Shown here one piece after another: positions 43,083 to 51,616 of a stretch of DNA of 64,000 nucleotides. How positions within the stretch are numbered: position 1 is the first letter of the stretch; every line of letters starts with the position of its first letter. Source of the stretch: Caulobacter radicis (GTDB lineage Bacteria > Pseudomonadota > Alphaproteobacteria > Caulobacterales > Caulobacteraceae); contig NZ_QDKO01000012.1 in assembly GCF_003094615.1 (NCBI RefSeq), forward strand, positions 1 to 64,000, read 5' to 3'. A program made the position numbers and the translations under genes. The notes under the pieces are model-generated. The model had not been told where the DNA came from. It saw only the letters and a program-made list of their open reading frames with translations, and searched no databases.

Positions 43083-45008
43083 CTAGACCCGCTCCACCCG
43101 CCGTCCCGCCAGGGCGCTGACCAGGGCTTCGGGTGCGGCCGGCTTGTGCAGCACGGGGCCGTCGTCGAGGCCGGGCTCCTGGTAGCCGGTCAGGTAGACG
43201 AAGGGGATGGCGCGCTCGGCCAGCGCCTTGGCCACCGGCGTGACCATGCGGCCGCCGAGGTTCACGTCGAGCACGGCGCGGTCGATCAGGCTGCTCTCGA
43301 TCAGCTCCAGAGCCTCCTCGACGTCGCCGGCCGGGCCCACCACCTGGGCGCCGGCCAGGGCCAGCACGCGGGCCAGCTCCATGGCCACCAGGGCCTCGTC
43401 CTCGACCACCAGCACCCGCTGGTCCTGCAGACCGCCGTCGGGCGCGGCGCCGGTCATGGCCGCGGAACGCTCGCCGCCGCCCGCATGGGGCAGGGCCCCG
43501 CGCGAAAGCTCAATGCGGCAATGCAGCCCCTCGACCCGCCAGTCGTGGGAGACCTGCGCGCCCAGTTGCTTGCCGGCGTTCTGGATCAGGGTGGAGCCGA
43601 AGCCCCTCCGGGCCGGGGCGATCGTCGGCGGTCCGCCGCTTTCGCGCCAGTCGACGACCAGGCGCCCGGCCTCCCATGTCCAGCGCACCTCCAGCACGCC
43701 GCCGGGCGTCGACAGGGCGCCGTACTTGCTGGCGTTGGTGGCCAGCTCGTGCACCACCAGGCCCAGCGACTGCGCCGCCTCGGCGCGGATCAGCACCGGC
43801 GGGCCGTCCAGCACCACGCGGCTCTCGTGCTCGACGCTGTAGGCCTCCAGCTCCTGCTCCAGCAGGGCGCGCAGAACCGCGCCGGTCCAGCGGGTGGTCG
43901 ACAACAGGCTGTGCGAGCGGGCAAGCGAGCCGATGCGGCCGCTGAGCGCGGTGACGTACTGGCGCTTGTCGACGAAGGGCGTCAGCTGGACCAGGGACTG
44001 CACCACCGCCAGCACGTTCTTGGCCCGGTGGTCGACCTCGCGGATCAGGAGGCGCTCGGTCTCCTCGGCCTGGCGCAGGGCGGCGTCGGCGCGGGCCCGG
44101 CCGCTGGCGGCCCAGATCAGCTCGGCCACGTCGCCGACGAAGGCGACCTCGTCGACGCCCCAGGTGCGCGGCCGCTCCTGGCAGACGAAAAGATAGGAGA
44201 CCAGCCGTCCGGCCTTGACCAGCGGCACGGCCACGAAGGCCCGGATATCGAGCGCGGAATAGGCCTCGAGACTGTGGCGGGTGCGCATGTCCTCGCGGAC
44301 GTCGTCGATCACCACCTGCACGCCGGCCCGCAGGTCGTCGCTCATCGCCGGGCCGAAGTCGTCGAGCACGAACAGCGGCCCGACCAGGGGCTGCACCCCC
44401 TCACCGCCCCACTCGCCGACGATCTGGGTCGAGACGCCGGCCAGGTCGACCTCGGCATAGCCGGCCCGCTGGGCTCCCAACTGCTCGGCCAGCACGGCGC
44501 AGGCCTTGTCGGCGATGGCGGCGACCTCGCTCTCCTCGCGCAGCTGGCGGCCCAGATCCAGCATCAGGGCCCGCCGCCGCTCGCGCACCAGGAGGCGCGC
44601 CAGCTCGGCCTCGGCCCGCTTGCGCGCGGAAATGTCGGTGACCAGCACGTAGTAGCCGAGCACGGCGCCGTCGGGGGCCACGTCGGGCACGTACTTGGCC
44701 TCGACATGGCGCAGGCCCGCGGCCTGGTAGGGCACCTCGCCCTCGAAGGTCAGGCTCTGGCCTTCCAGCGCCCCGTCGACATGGTCGCGCACCCGCTCAT
44801 AGGCGGCCTCGCCCATGACCTCGAGCAGGGACTTGCCCTCGATGTCGGCGCGACGGACGCCGAACCAGGTCTCGTAGGCGCGATTGACGAAGCGATAGCG
44901 GCGGTCGGCGTCGACATAGCCGATGAGGATCGGCACCGCGTCGGCCATCGTCGCCGAGAAGGTGTCCCGTCGACCGGCATGGGAGGGCGAAGGGGCGTCG
45001 TCGGTCAT
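43083..45008 (-). CDS. PAS-GAF-HWE-family sensor kinase with C-terminal receiver domain
   Basis: 641 residues, no transmembrane segment, so cytosolic. PAS at about 20-135 (LIGYVDADRRYRFVNRAYET). GAF at about 150-310. The HWE/HisKA_2 kinase has phospho-acceptor His in REVDHRAKNVLAVVQSLV (about 342), then VVHELATNASKYGALS and the DWRESGGP motif. The C-terminal receiver (about 525-635) has VLVVEDEALVAMEL with the phospho-acceptor Asp in DRAVLDVNLGG and Lys in VLHKPAAP. The order kinase-then-receiver is a hybrid that may autophosphorylate or feed a phosphotransferase. Such kinases often act in general stress or light signalling; the signal is not known. No cognate regulator adjacent. Confidence 0.93.
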   Translation of the reverse strand: MTDDAPSPSHAGRRDTFSATMADAVPILIGYVDADRRYRFVNRAYETWFGVRRADIEGKSLLEVMGEAAYERVRDHVDGALEGQSLTFEGEVPYQAAGLRHVEAKYVPDVAPDGAVLGYYVLVTDISARKRAEAELARLLVRERRRALMLDLGRQLREESEVAAIADKACAVLAEQLGAQRAGYAEVDLAGVSTQIVGEWGGEGVQPLVGPLFVLDDFGPAMSDDLRAGVQVVIDDVREDMRTRHSLEAYSALDIRAFVAVPLVKAGRLVSYLFVCQERPRTWGVDEVAFVGDVAELIWAASGRARADAALRQAEETERLLIREVDHRAKNVLAVVQSLVQLTPFVDKRQYVTALSGRIGSLARSHSLLSTTRWTGAVLRALLEQELEAYSVEHESRVVLDGPPVLIRAEAAQSLGLVVHELATNASKYGALSTPGGVLEVRWTWEAGRLVVDWRESGGPPTIAPARRGFGSTLIQNAGKQLGAQVSHDWRVEGLHCRIELSRGALPHAGGGERSAAMTGAAPDGGLQDQRVLVVEDEALVAMELARVLALAGAQVVGPAGDVEEALELIESSLIDRAVLDVNLGGRMVTPVAKALAERAIPFVYLTGYQEPGLDDGPVLHKPAAPEALVSALAGRRVERV

Positions 45009-45110
45009 GGATTACGGCGCTCGGTTCGCGAAGGAGCGGCAGGCTTGCACGCCCACCTCCGCAGGTGGAGTGAGACAAACGGTCGCGCCCTGGCTGCCCG
45101 TTGGACCGCC

Positions 45111-45833
45111 TCAGCCCTCCCTGCGGTCAGGGTCCTCCCTACGGAAGGTGACCACCAGCACGTCGCGCCGCGCGTCCTGCCCGGCTTCGAGCGGCGAGAT
45201 CGCGGTCACCCCGTGCAGCACGCGATGATCGTCGATGAACACCGCGTCGCCCGGCTGCGTCAGGGTGAAGGAGCCCAGGGCGCGGCCGTCGGGGGCGAAG
45301 ATGTCGGTGACGCCGCTGGCCACATTGTGGCGCTCGACCAGCATGACGATCACCCAGTCGACGCCGTCGCGGTGCGCGCCCTCGGGCGTGGGCAGGCCGG
45401 CCTCGCCGTCATGGGCCTCGATGCGGAACTGGTGCAGCTCGACGTGCCAGGCCGCGGGCGGCGCCTCGGTCAACGGGTGGAAGAGATCCAGGCCCGCCTT
45501 CAACAGGCCTTGCGTGACCGGATGCTCGGCGACGCCTTGCGTCACCGGCTCGAACCACCGCTGCACGCCGCCGTTCAGGGCGTTGTAGTCGCGGCTCTGG
45601 TAGTGCGGCTGGTGCGGCTTGCGCGTGATCGCCCCGTCCGCCGACGCGGCGAAGGCGGCGAAGCGGCGGCGGCGATAGCGCCCGCCGTCGGCCATGAAGC
45701 CGTCGACGCCCAGGTCGTTCCAGCTGTCGGCGAAGAGATCCCAGTCGCGCAGGCCGTCCAGCAGGGCGCGCGTCTGCACCGCCGGCACGATGGCGAAGCC
45801 TTCCGCCTCGATGCTCTTCGAGATCCCGCTCAC
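45111..45833 (-). CDS. 2-oxoglutarate/Fe(II)-dependent dioxygenase (2OG-Fe dioxygenase family, isoleucine-hydroxylase-like)
   Basis: 240 residues from the GTG at 45833. The iron-binding facial triad is probably His and Asp of AHRDGVDWVIVMLVERHNV (about 160-162) plus the His of DDHRVLHGVTAI (about 212). An Arg after it (RDVLVVTFRRED) would bind 2-oxoglutarate. This matches the family that includes L-isoleucine 4-hydroxylase and a biofilm-associated protein. Its GTG overlaps the stop of the truncated hemoglobin gene by four bases (GTGA), so the two are probably coupled in translation. The physiological substrate, free amino acid or otherwise, is not deducible. Confidence 0.85.
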   Translation of the reverse strand: MSGISKSIEAEGFAIVPAVQTRALLDGLRDWDLFADSWNDLGVDGFMADGGRYRRRRFAAFAASADGAITRKPHQPHYQSRDYNALNGGVQRWFEPVTQGVAEHPVTQGLLKAGLDLFHPLTEAPPAAWHVELHQFRIEAHDGEAGLPTPEGAHRDGVDWVIVMLVERHNVASGVTDIFAPDGRALGSFTLTQPGDAVFIDDHRVLHGVTAISPLEAGQDARRDVLVVTFRREDPDRREG

Positions 45834-46216
45834 GCCGGCGCTCCCGGGCGGAAGAAGAGCCCGAGCTTCAGCGAGCGGGCGATGCGCTCGGCCTTCTCGC
45901 CGATGATCGCCGCGCGGGGGGCGTCGAACAGCTCCACGCAGGTGGCGTGGAAGAGGTTCAGCCACGGCGTGAACATCCATTCCTGGAACCCCTCGATGCG
46001 CTGGTGCACCGCCATCGGCGAGCCCTTGTAGCGCCCCGAGCCTTGCAGCACCGTGGCCCAGAAATCCTTCAGCGTGGCCATGTGATGGGGCCAGGCGTCC
46101 TCGGCGATCTGACCGTTGAACACCGGCCCGATGCGCGGATGGCGGCGGACCTTGGCGTAGAAGGCCTCGACCAGGGCGTCGATGAAGGTCGGTTCTTGGA
46201 GGGCGGGCTCGGACAT
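45830..46216 (-). CDS. Group III truncated hemoglobin
   Basis: 128 residues, short globin of class III. Features: FYAKVRRHPRIGPVFNGQIA near the N-terminus, DAWPHHMATLKDFWATVLQG, the proximal His region GSPMAVHQRIEGFQEWMFTP (His about 73), and WLNLFHATCVELFD. Class III globins bind oxygen or nitric oxide in the cytosol; roles proposed include NO/O2 handling. Coupled by overlap to a downstream 2-oxoglutarate dioxygenase that needs O2, which suggests oxygen delivery or protection, an inference. Upstream lies a dispersed inverted repeat (46293-46428). Confidence 0.9.
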   Translation of the reverse strand: MSEPALQEPTFIDALVEAFYAKVRRHPRIGPVFNGQIAEDAWPHHMATLKDFWATVLQGSGRYKGSPMAVHQRIEGFQEWMFTPWLNLFHATCVELFDAPRAAIIGEKAERIARSLKLGLFFRPGAPA

Positions 46217-46292
46217 GGGCCCTAGATGGTCCCAAGCGGCCCGCCAGCCAAGCTAGGGATTATCACTTAGGGTTTCGCTTTTCTCCCAAGCC

Positions 46293-46428
46293 GTCATCCC
46301 GGCCGTAGCGTAGCGAAGAGCCGGGACCCAGGGGCCGCCGCATGGCGCCAGCCACCAGCGGGAGGCGAACCCATGCGCCGCGCCCAGTCCCCTGGGTCCC
46401 GGATCGGCCTGCGGCCGTCCGGGATGAC
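46293..46428. repeat. Inverted repeat pair with GTCATCCCGG ends
   Basis: GTCATCCCGGCCGTAGCGTA GCGAAGAGCCGGGACCCAGG GGC (46293-46335) and the reverse (about 46389-46428, CCCCTGGGTCCCGG..CCGGGATGAC) share outer ends but have different centres. It lies between the globin and BON-protein genes; the 233-base gap holds nothing else visible. Confidence 0.85.
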
Positions 46429-46449
46429 GAGATAGTTGGCGCGGGAGCC

Positions 46450-47394
46450 TCAAGCCTTGCCCGTCACGCCCTGCTGGGGCGCATTGCCCTGCAGGCTCCA
46501 GTCGCCGCTTCGGGCTTCCGGCCCGCGATCCAGGCGCAGGTTGTTCTGCACGTTGTCGACGCCCGAGACGCTTTCGGCCAGCAACTCGGCCCGGCGCTTG
46601 TCGTCGCGGGCGTGGACCGTGCCGCTCAGGATGACCTCGCCGTCCTTGACCGCCACCTCGATGGACGAGGCATCCAGCCAGCCGTCGTCGGTCAGGCGGT
46701 CGCTGACGTCCTCGCGGATGCGCTCGTCCGAGCGGCGATAGCCCTTGGGACCCCGGCCGCGATGGTCGGCGCGGACGGCCGCGTCATGCTCGCGGCGGCG
46801 CTGGGCGTCGTGGTCGCCCATCCAGGCCGAGACCTCGTCGCGGGCCCGCTCGAACCAGCCGCGATCCTCGTCGTGGCGGTCGCGCGGATGGCGAGCATAG
46901 GCCCAGTGCTCACGGTCGTGGCGCCCCCGCCCCGGACCGTCGGTGTAGTAGTTGCGTTCGCGCTCGTGGCGGCGGTCGAAATAGGCCCGGTCGCCGTAGT
47001 CGGGCGCCTCGCCGCGATAGCCGCCCCCGCCGTAATCGGCCGTGGAGCCGCCGAAGTCGAAGCCGCCCACCTGGCCGTAGTCGCCCGGCGCGCGATAGCC
47101 GCGGCCCGAGGCGTAGTCCGAACCCGAGCGGATCGAGCCATAGCCGATGTCGCCGCCCTGGCTGATCGCCCGGCGCAGTTCCGCCCGGCCGGATGATCGA
47201 TGGCGCGGCTCGCCGTAGCTGCGCTGCTCGCGGGCGGCGTAGCGGTCGCGCCAGTCGGGATCCTGGCCGTAGCGGTCCTGGCGGCGCCCGTCAGCGCGCG
47301 AGGCGTCGTAGCCGTAGCCGCGCTCGTCGTCGAAATCTCGGTCGCGGTCGACCTCGAAGCGGCCTTCACGGTCGTTCCAGCGGGACTCGGGCAT
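46450..47394 (-). CDS. BON-domain protein with long low-complexity N-terminus
   Basis: 314 residues, no signal peptide. Residues 1-190 are rich in Asp, Arg, Tyr and Gly (for example RYGQDPDWRDRYAAREQRSY), probably disordered. A motif WFERARDEVSAWMGDHDAQR (about 193-212) precedes a BON domain (about 230-295: DERIREDVSDRLTDDGWLDA, VKDGEVILSGTVHARDDKRR, VSGVDNVQNNLRL). BON domains bind phospholipid or peptidoglycan surfaces and are found in osmotic-stress proteins such as OsmY. Cytosolic BON proteins with this motif are common in alphaproteobacteria; role unknown. Divergent from dnaG. Confidence 0.85.
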   Translation of the reverse strand: MPESRWNDREGRFEVDRDRDFDDERGYGYDASRADGRRQDRYGQDPDWRDRYAAREQRSYGEPRHRSSGRAELRRAISQGGDIGYGSIRSGSDYASGRGYRAPGDYGQVGGFDFGGSTADYGGGGYRGEAPDYGDRAYFDRRHERERNYYTDGPGRGRHDREHWAYARHPRDRHDEDRGWFERARDEVSAWMGDHDAQRRREHDAAVRADHRGRGPKGYRRSDERIREDVSDRLTDDGWLDASSIEVAVKDGEVILSGTVHARDDKRRAELLAESVSGVDNVQNNLRLDRGPEARSGDWSLQGNAPQQGVTGKA

Positions 47395-47616
47395 GGGTGT
47401 TCTCCGTGGCTCTCATGTGGCGTCGGGACGCGTCGAGGCGTCCCACGGCCGAAAGAACGGAGGGGCCGAAAGGCCTGTTCCTAATGCGACGCTTCTTTGG
47501 GCGGGGCGTCAGCCATCTGTGGATGACCACGGGATAGGTCGACGGCGGCCTGTAGATTGTCGGCCAGCAAGGCGTGCCTTCGCGCGCGAGGAAGCTTATG
47601 TTGCAGCAAATCCGCC

Positions 47617-49524
47617 ATGCGCTTCGACGACCGCTTCCTTGAAGAACTGAAGTCCCGCCTTCGCCCCTCCGACGTGGTCGGAAAGACGGTGAAGCTGCGG
47701 CGGCAGGGTCGCGAGTACGCGGGGCTGTCGCCCTTCACCAAGGAAAAGAGCCCGTCGTTCTTCGTCAACGACGACAAGGGCTTCTACCACTGCTTCTCCA
47801 GCGGCAAGCACGGCGACATCATCAGCTTCCTGCAGGAGACCGAGCGCCTCACCTTCTCCGAGGCGGTCGAGCGGCTGGCCGCCGAGGCCGGCATGAGCCT
47901 GCCCGAGCCCGACGCCCGCGCCGCCCAGGACGACCGCAAGCGCGCGGGTCTGGGCGACTGGATGGAGCTGGCGGCCGCCTGGTTCGAGGCCGAACTGCGC
48001 CGCCCCGTCGGCAAGGACGCCCGCGCCTATCTCGACCGCCGCGCCCTGCCCGAGGACCAGTGGAGCCGCTTCCGGATCGGCTTTGCTCCCAACGGCCGCA
48101 CGGCGCTGAAGGACTATCTGGTGGCCAAGGGCGCCAAGCCCGGCGACCTGGTCGAGGCGGGCCTGCTGATCGCGCCCGAGGACGGCGGCGCGCCTTACGA
48201 CCGCTTCCGCGACCGGATCATCTTTCCGATCACCGATACGCGCGGCAAGGTCGTCTCGTTCGGCGGCCGGGCCATGGATCCCAACGCCCGCGCCAAGTAC
48301 CTGAATGGCCCCGAGACCAGCCTCTTCCACAAGAGCCGGGTGCTCTACGGCCTCTATGACGCGCGAAAGCTGCTGCACGCGGCCCAGGCGGCGGCGCCGA
48401 CCGAGCAGACCCCGATGCTGGTGGTCGAGGGCTATATGGACGTCGTGGCCTGCCAGCGCGCCGGCCTGGCGGCCGTCGCGGCCATGGGCACGGCCCTGAC
48501 CGAAGAGCAGATGGAGGCGCTGTGGCGCCTGCATCCCGAGCCGACCCTGTGCTTCGACGGCGACAAGGCCGGCCAGCGCGCCGCCAGCCGCGCCATCGAC
48601 CGCGCCCTGCCCCTGCTGAAGCCCGGCCGCTCATTCCGCTTCTCGATCGTCAGCGGCGGCAAGGACCCCGACGACGTGCTGCGCGAGCAGGGTCCGGCGG
48701 CGCTGAAGGCCCAGGTCACCCAGACCACGCCCTTCGTCGAGGCGCTGTTCGTGCGCGAGCGCGACCTGGAGCCGCTGGACACCCCCGAACGCAAGGCGGG
48801 CCTCAAGCAGCGCCTGCGCGCGGCGGCCGCAACCATCGCCGACAAGGACCTGGCCAGCGCCTACAAGGACGACCTCTACGCCAAGCTCGACCTGCTGTTT
48901 CCCAAGCCGGCCTATGGCGGCGGGCAAGGCGGCGGCCAGGGTGGGGATCGCCCGTTCACCCCGCGCGGCGGCGGTGGCGGCGGCTGGAAAGGCCGCGAGC
49001 GCGGTCCGCCCGATCCCGGCATCCGCGGCGTCGCCCGCGAGCAGATCGGCCGCCGGCTGAACCCCTTCCACGCGGCCGTGGCCATCGCGGCCGTCGATCA
49101 TCCGGGTTGGGCGCGTCCCTATGACGAGGCGCTGGAGCGGATCGGCTTTGGCGAGGCGCGCCTCAAGGGCCTGGCCCACGAGATCTTCGAGGCGCTGATC
49201 GACGACATCAGCGAGGACACGCCGTTCCGCGACATCCTGGTCCGCAAGGGCCGGGGCGAGGAGCTGGCCGAGCTCGACCGCCTGGCCCAGACCCTCAAGC
49301 CGCCGTTCCTGGATCCCAAGATGGAGCGCGAGCGGGCCCGCGCCCTGTGGGCCGCCTGCTACGAGGCCATCGTCGAGGTCGGCGACGCCGAGCGCGCCCT
49401 CAAGGCCATGCGCGAGGAAGCCGTCACCGCCGCCAGCCTGACCGCCACCCGCGACCTGCGCGACCGCATCGCCATCCTCGAACGCCAGATCAGCAACCTG
49501 GAATTCTGGCAGCCCGCGCACTGA
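47617..49524 (+). CDS. dnaG: DNA primase
   Basis: 635 residues from MRFDDRFLEELKSRLRPSDV. It synthesises RNA primers at the replication fork with DnaB. The N-terminal domain reads GLSPFTKEKSPSFFV and HCFSSGKHGD: of the usual Cys-His-Cys-Cys zinc ligands only one Cys is kept. TOPRIM domain around MLVVEGYMDVVACQ (Glu in the motif about 271) and CFDGDKAGQRA. A Gly-rich linker (about 435-460) precedes the C-terminal helicase-binding domain. The open frame extends 20 codons upstream; the ATG at 47617 fits DnaG N-termini. It is followed by a repeat cluster. The usual rpoD partner is not in the window. Confidence 0.96.
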   Translation: MRFDDRFLEELKSRLRPSDVVGKTVKLRRQGREYAGLSPFTKEKSPSFFVNDDKGFYHCFSSGKHGDIISFLQETERLTFSEAVERLAAEAGMSLPEPDARAAQDDRKRAGLGDWMELAAAWFEAELRRPVGKDARAYLDRRALPEDQWSRFRIGFAPNGRTALKDYLVAKGAKPGDLVEAGLLIAPEDGGAPYDRFRDRIIFPITDTRGKVVSFGGRAMDPNARAKYLNGPETSLFHKSRVLYGLYDARKLLHAAQAAAPTEQTPMLVVEGYMDVVACQRAGLAAVAAMGTALTEEQMEALWRLHPEPTLCFDGDKAGQRAASRAIDRALPLLKPGRSFRFSIVSGGKDPDDVLREQGPAALKAQVTQTTPFVEALFVRERDLEPLDTPERKAGLKQRLRAAAATIADKDLASAYKDDLYAKLDLLFPKPAYGGGQGGGQGGDRPFTPRGGGGGGWKGRERGPPDPGIRGVAREQIGRRLNPFHAAVAIAAVDHPGWARPYDEALERIGFGEARLKGLAHEIFEALIDDISEDTPFRDILVRKGRGEELAELDRLAQTLKPPFLDPKMERERARALWAACYEAIVEVGDAERALKAMREEAVTAASLTATRDLRDRIAILERQISNLEFWQPAH

Positions 49525-49526
49525 GA

Positions 49527-49806
49527 AACCTCCCCCAGGAGGGGGAGGCGATCGCGCAGCGATCGGTGGGGGGAAAAGCTGCGAAACCGGCCACCGCCCC
49601 GAAAGCTGAAACCGTCCCCCCACCGGCCTTCGGCCGCCTCCCCCAGGAGGGGGAGGTTCCTCGCCAAAGATCCTCCCCCTAAAGGGGGAGGTGGCCCGGA
49701 GGGCCGGAGGGGGAAGTTCCTGATGAGTCTGAGCCGAACGCCGACGTGGGAAGTCCCTCCCCCCTCAGTCGCTTCGCGACAGCTCCCCCTTCAGGGAGAG
49801 CGTCTT
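49527..49806. repeat. Four palindromic repeats in two inverted pairs after dnaG
   Basis: Arms at about 49527-49573, 49613-49657 (reverse), 49669-49714 and 49752-49805 (reverse). Outer hairpins are CCTCCCCCAGGAGGGGGAGG or CCTCCCCCTAAAGGGGGAGG. Inner hairpins are GATCGCGCAGCGATC, GGCCTTCGGCC, GGCCCGGAGGGCC and GTCGCTTCGCGAC. They make up nearly all of the 330-base gap 49525-49854 before the next gene. Confidence 0.92.
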
Positions 49807-49854
49807 GGACCCACACCCTTCACTGCCGCGCTTTCCCCCGCTAACAACGCCGCC

Positions 49855-51144
49855 ATGCGCATCGTCGTCGTCGGAGCCTACGGGCTGATCGGGTCCTATG
49901 TGTCCGCCCGCCTGCTGGCCGACGGCCATGCGGTGGTCGGGGTCGGCCGCGACCTGACCCAAGCGCGCCGGCGGTTCCCCAGCGTCGACTGGCGCGCCGC
50001 CGACCTGCGCACCGCCAGCGCCGCCGACTGGACCGGCCTGCTGACCGGCGCAGACGCCGTGGTCAATTGCGCCGGCGCCTTGCAGGACGGCCCGCGCGAC
50101 GACCTGCAGGCCGTCCATGCCGACGCCGTCGCCCGCCTGGTCGAGGCCTGCGAGGCGACCGGGGCCCGTCTGGTCCACGTCTCGGCCGCCGGAGTGGCGC
50201 CCGGCCGCTTCGATCCGTTCGGCGCCACCAAGCAGGCGGCCGAAAACCTGATCGCGCAGAGCCGCATCGAATGGATCATCCTGAAGCCGGGCCTGGTGAT
50301 CGCGCCCGCCGCCTATGGCGGCACGGCGCTGCTGCGGGCGCTGGCGGCGTTCCCGCTGGCCATCCCCGCCGTGCATGCGCAGGCCCGCGTGCAGGTGGTG
50401 GCCGCCGAGGACGTCGCCGCCGCCGTGTCGACCGCGATCCGTCCGGAGACCGCGTCCGGCCAGAGCCTGGACCTCGTTCACGCCGAACCGGTGGCCCTGG
50501 GCGACCTGCTGACCCGTCTGCGCGGCTGGCTGGGCCTGGCCCCCGCCCCCGTCATCGCCCTGCCGCCCGCCGTGGCGGCGATCCCGGCCAAGGCCGCCGA
50601 CGCCCTGGCTTTCCTCGGCTGGCGCAGCCCCATGCGCAGCGCCGCCCAGCAGCAGCTGCGCCTGGGCGTGGCCGGCGAGGCCGCCCATGCCGAGCGGCTG
50701 GGCCTGGTCCCACGCTCGCTGGATCAGATCCTGGCGGCCATGCCGTCGGGCGTGCAGGAGCGCTGGTTCGCCAAGGCCTGGCTGGCCAAGCCGCTGATCC
50801 TGACGACGCTCTGCGCCTTCTGGCTGGTCTCGGGCCTGATCGGCCTGACCATCGGCCGCGACGCCGCCGTCGCCCTGCTGACCAGCGCCGACATGCCCCA
50901 GCCCCTGGCCCAGGCCTTCGTGGTCGGCGGCGGGATCGTCGACGTCGCCCTGGCCCTGCTGGTCGCCCACCGTCGCACCGCGCGCCTGGCTTTGCTGGGC
51001 ATGATCGCCGTCACCGCCGGCTACCTGGCCGGCGGCGCGGTCGTGCGCCCCGACCTGTGGCTTGATCCGCTGGGCCCGCTGGTGAAGAGCATTCCCGCCG
51101 CCGTGCTGGCGATCGCCGCCCTCGCTCTGCTGGACGAACGCTGA
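49855..51144 (+). CDS. SDR-type NAD(P)-binding protein fused to DoxX-like membrane domain
   Basis: 429 residues. Residues 1-290 are an atypical short-chain dehydrogenase fold: MRIVVVGAYGLIGSYVSARL (Rossmann), VVNCAGALQD, and FGATKQAAENLIAQS; the usual YxxxK is absent, replaced by a T-K pair. Residues about 300-425 have four hydrophobic helices (KPLILTTLCAFWLVSGLIGL, AFVVGGGIVDVALALLVAH and two more), as in DoxX-like domains. An NAD(P) sensor or epimerase tethered to the inner membrane is suggested. It shares a stop/start overlap with the DUF2269 gene (TGATG), indicating an operon. Function unknown. Confidence 0.82.
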   Translation: MRIVVVGAYGLIGSYVSARLLADGHAVVGVGRDLTQARRRFPSVDWRAADLRTASAADWTGLLTGADAVVNCAGALQDGPRDDLQAVHADAVARLVEACEATGARLVHVSAAGVAPGRFDPFGATKQAAENLIAQSRIEWIILKPGLVIAPAAYGGTALLRALAAFPLAIPAVHAQARVQVVAAEDVAAAVSTAIRPETASGQSLDLVHAEPVALGDLLTRLRGWLGLAPAPVIALPPAVAAIPAKAADALAFLGWRSPMRSAAQQQLRLGVAGEAAHAERLGLVPRSLDQILAAMPSGVQERWFAKAWLAKPLILTTLCAFWLVSGLIGLTIGRDAAVALLTSADMPQPLAQAFVVGGGIVDVALALLVAHRRTARLALLGMIAVTAGYLAGGAVVRPDLWLDPLGPLVKSIPAAVLAIAALALLDER

Positions 51145-51614
51145 TGGACCTCTATCTCCTGCTGAAGGCCGTCCACGTGGTCGGTGCCACGGTGCTGCTG
51201 GGCACCGGGGCCGGCATCGCCTTCTTCATGCTGATGGCCCACCGCACCGGCCAGCCGGCCCTGATCGCCCATACCGCCCGCGTCGTGGTGATCGCCGACA
51301 CCGTGTTCACCGCCACCGCCGTCGTCATCCAGCCGATCACCGGCGCGGCCCTGGCCCATGTCGTCGGCTACCCGCTGCTGAGCGGCTGGATCGGACTGAG
51401 CCTGGTGCTCTACGTCGTCACCGGCCTGTGCTGGCTGCCCGTGGTCTGGATCCAGATCCGCCTGCGCGACCTTGCCGACGCCGCCGCCAAGGCCGGCGAG
51501 CCCCTGCCCGAGCGCTACCACCGCCTGTTCCGCGCCTGGTTCGTGCTGGGCTTCCCCGCCTTCGCCGCCGTGCTGGCCATCGTCTGGCTGATGCTGGCCA
51601 GGCCGAGCTTCTGA
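51144..51614 (+). CDS. DUF2269-family membrane protein
   Basis: 156 residues with four predicted transmembrane helices (LLKAVHVVGATVLLGTGAGI, VVVIADTVFTATAVVIQPIT, a third around YVVTGLCWLPVVWI and a fourth WFVLGFPAFAAVLAIVWLML). The pattern with His in the first helix fits DUF2269, small integral-membrane proteins of unknown role. Its ATG shares one base with the stop of the SDR-DoxX gene, so the two probably work together at the inner membrane. Confidence 0.85.
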   Translation: MDLYLLLKAVHVVGATVLLGTGAGIAFFMLMAHRTGQPALIAHTARVVVIADTVFTATAVVIQPITGAALAHVVGYPLLSGWIGLSLVLYVVTGLCWLPVVWIQIRLRDLADAAAKAGEPLPERYHRLFRAWFVLGFPAFAAVLAIVWLMLARPSF

Positions 51615-51616
51615 CC

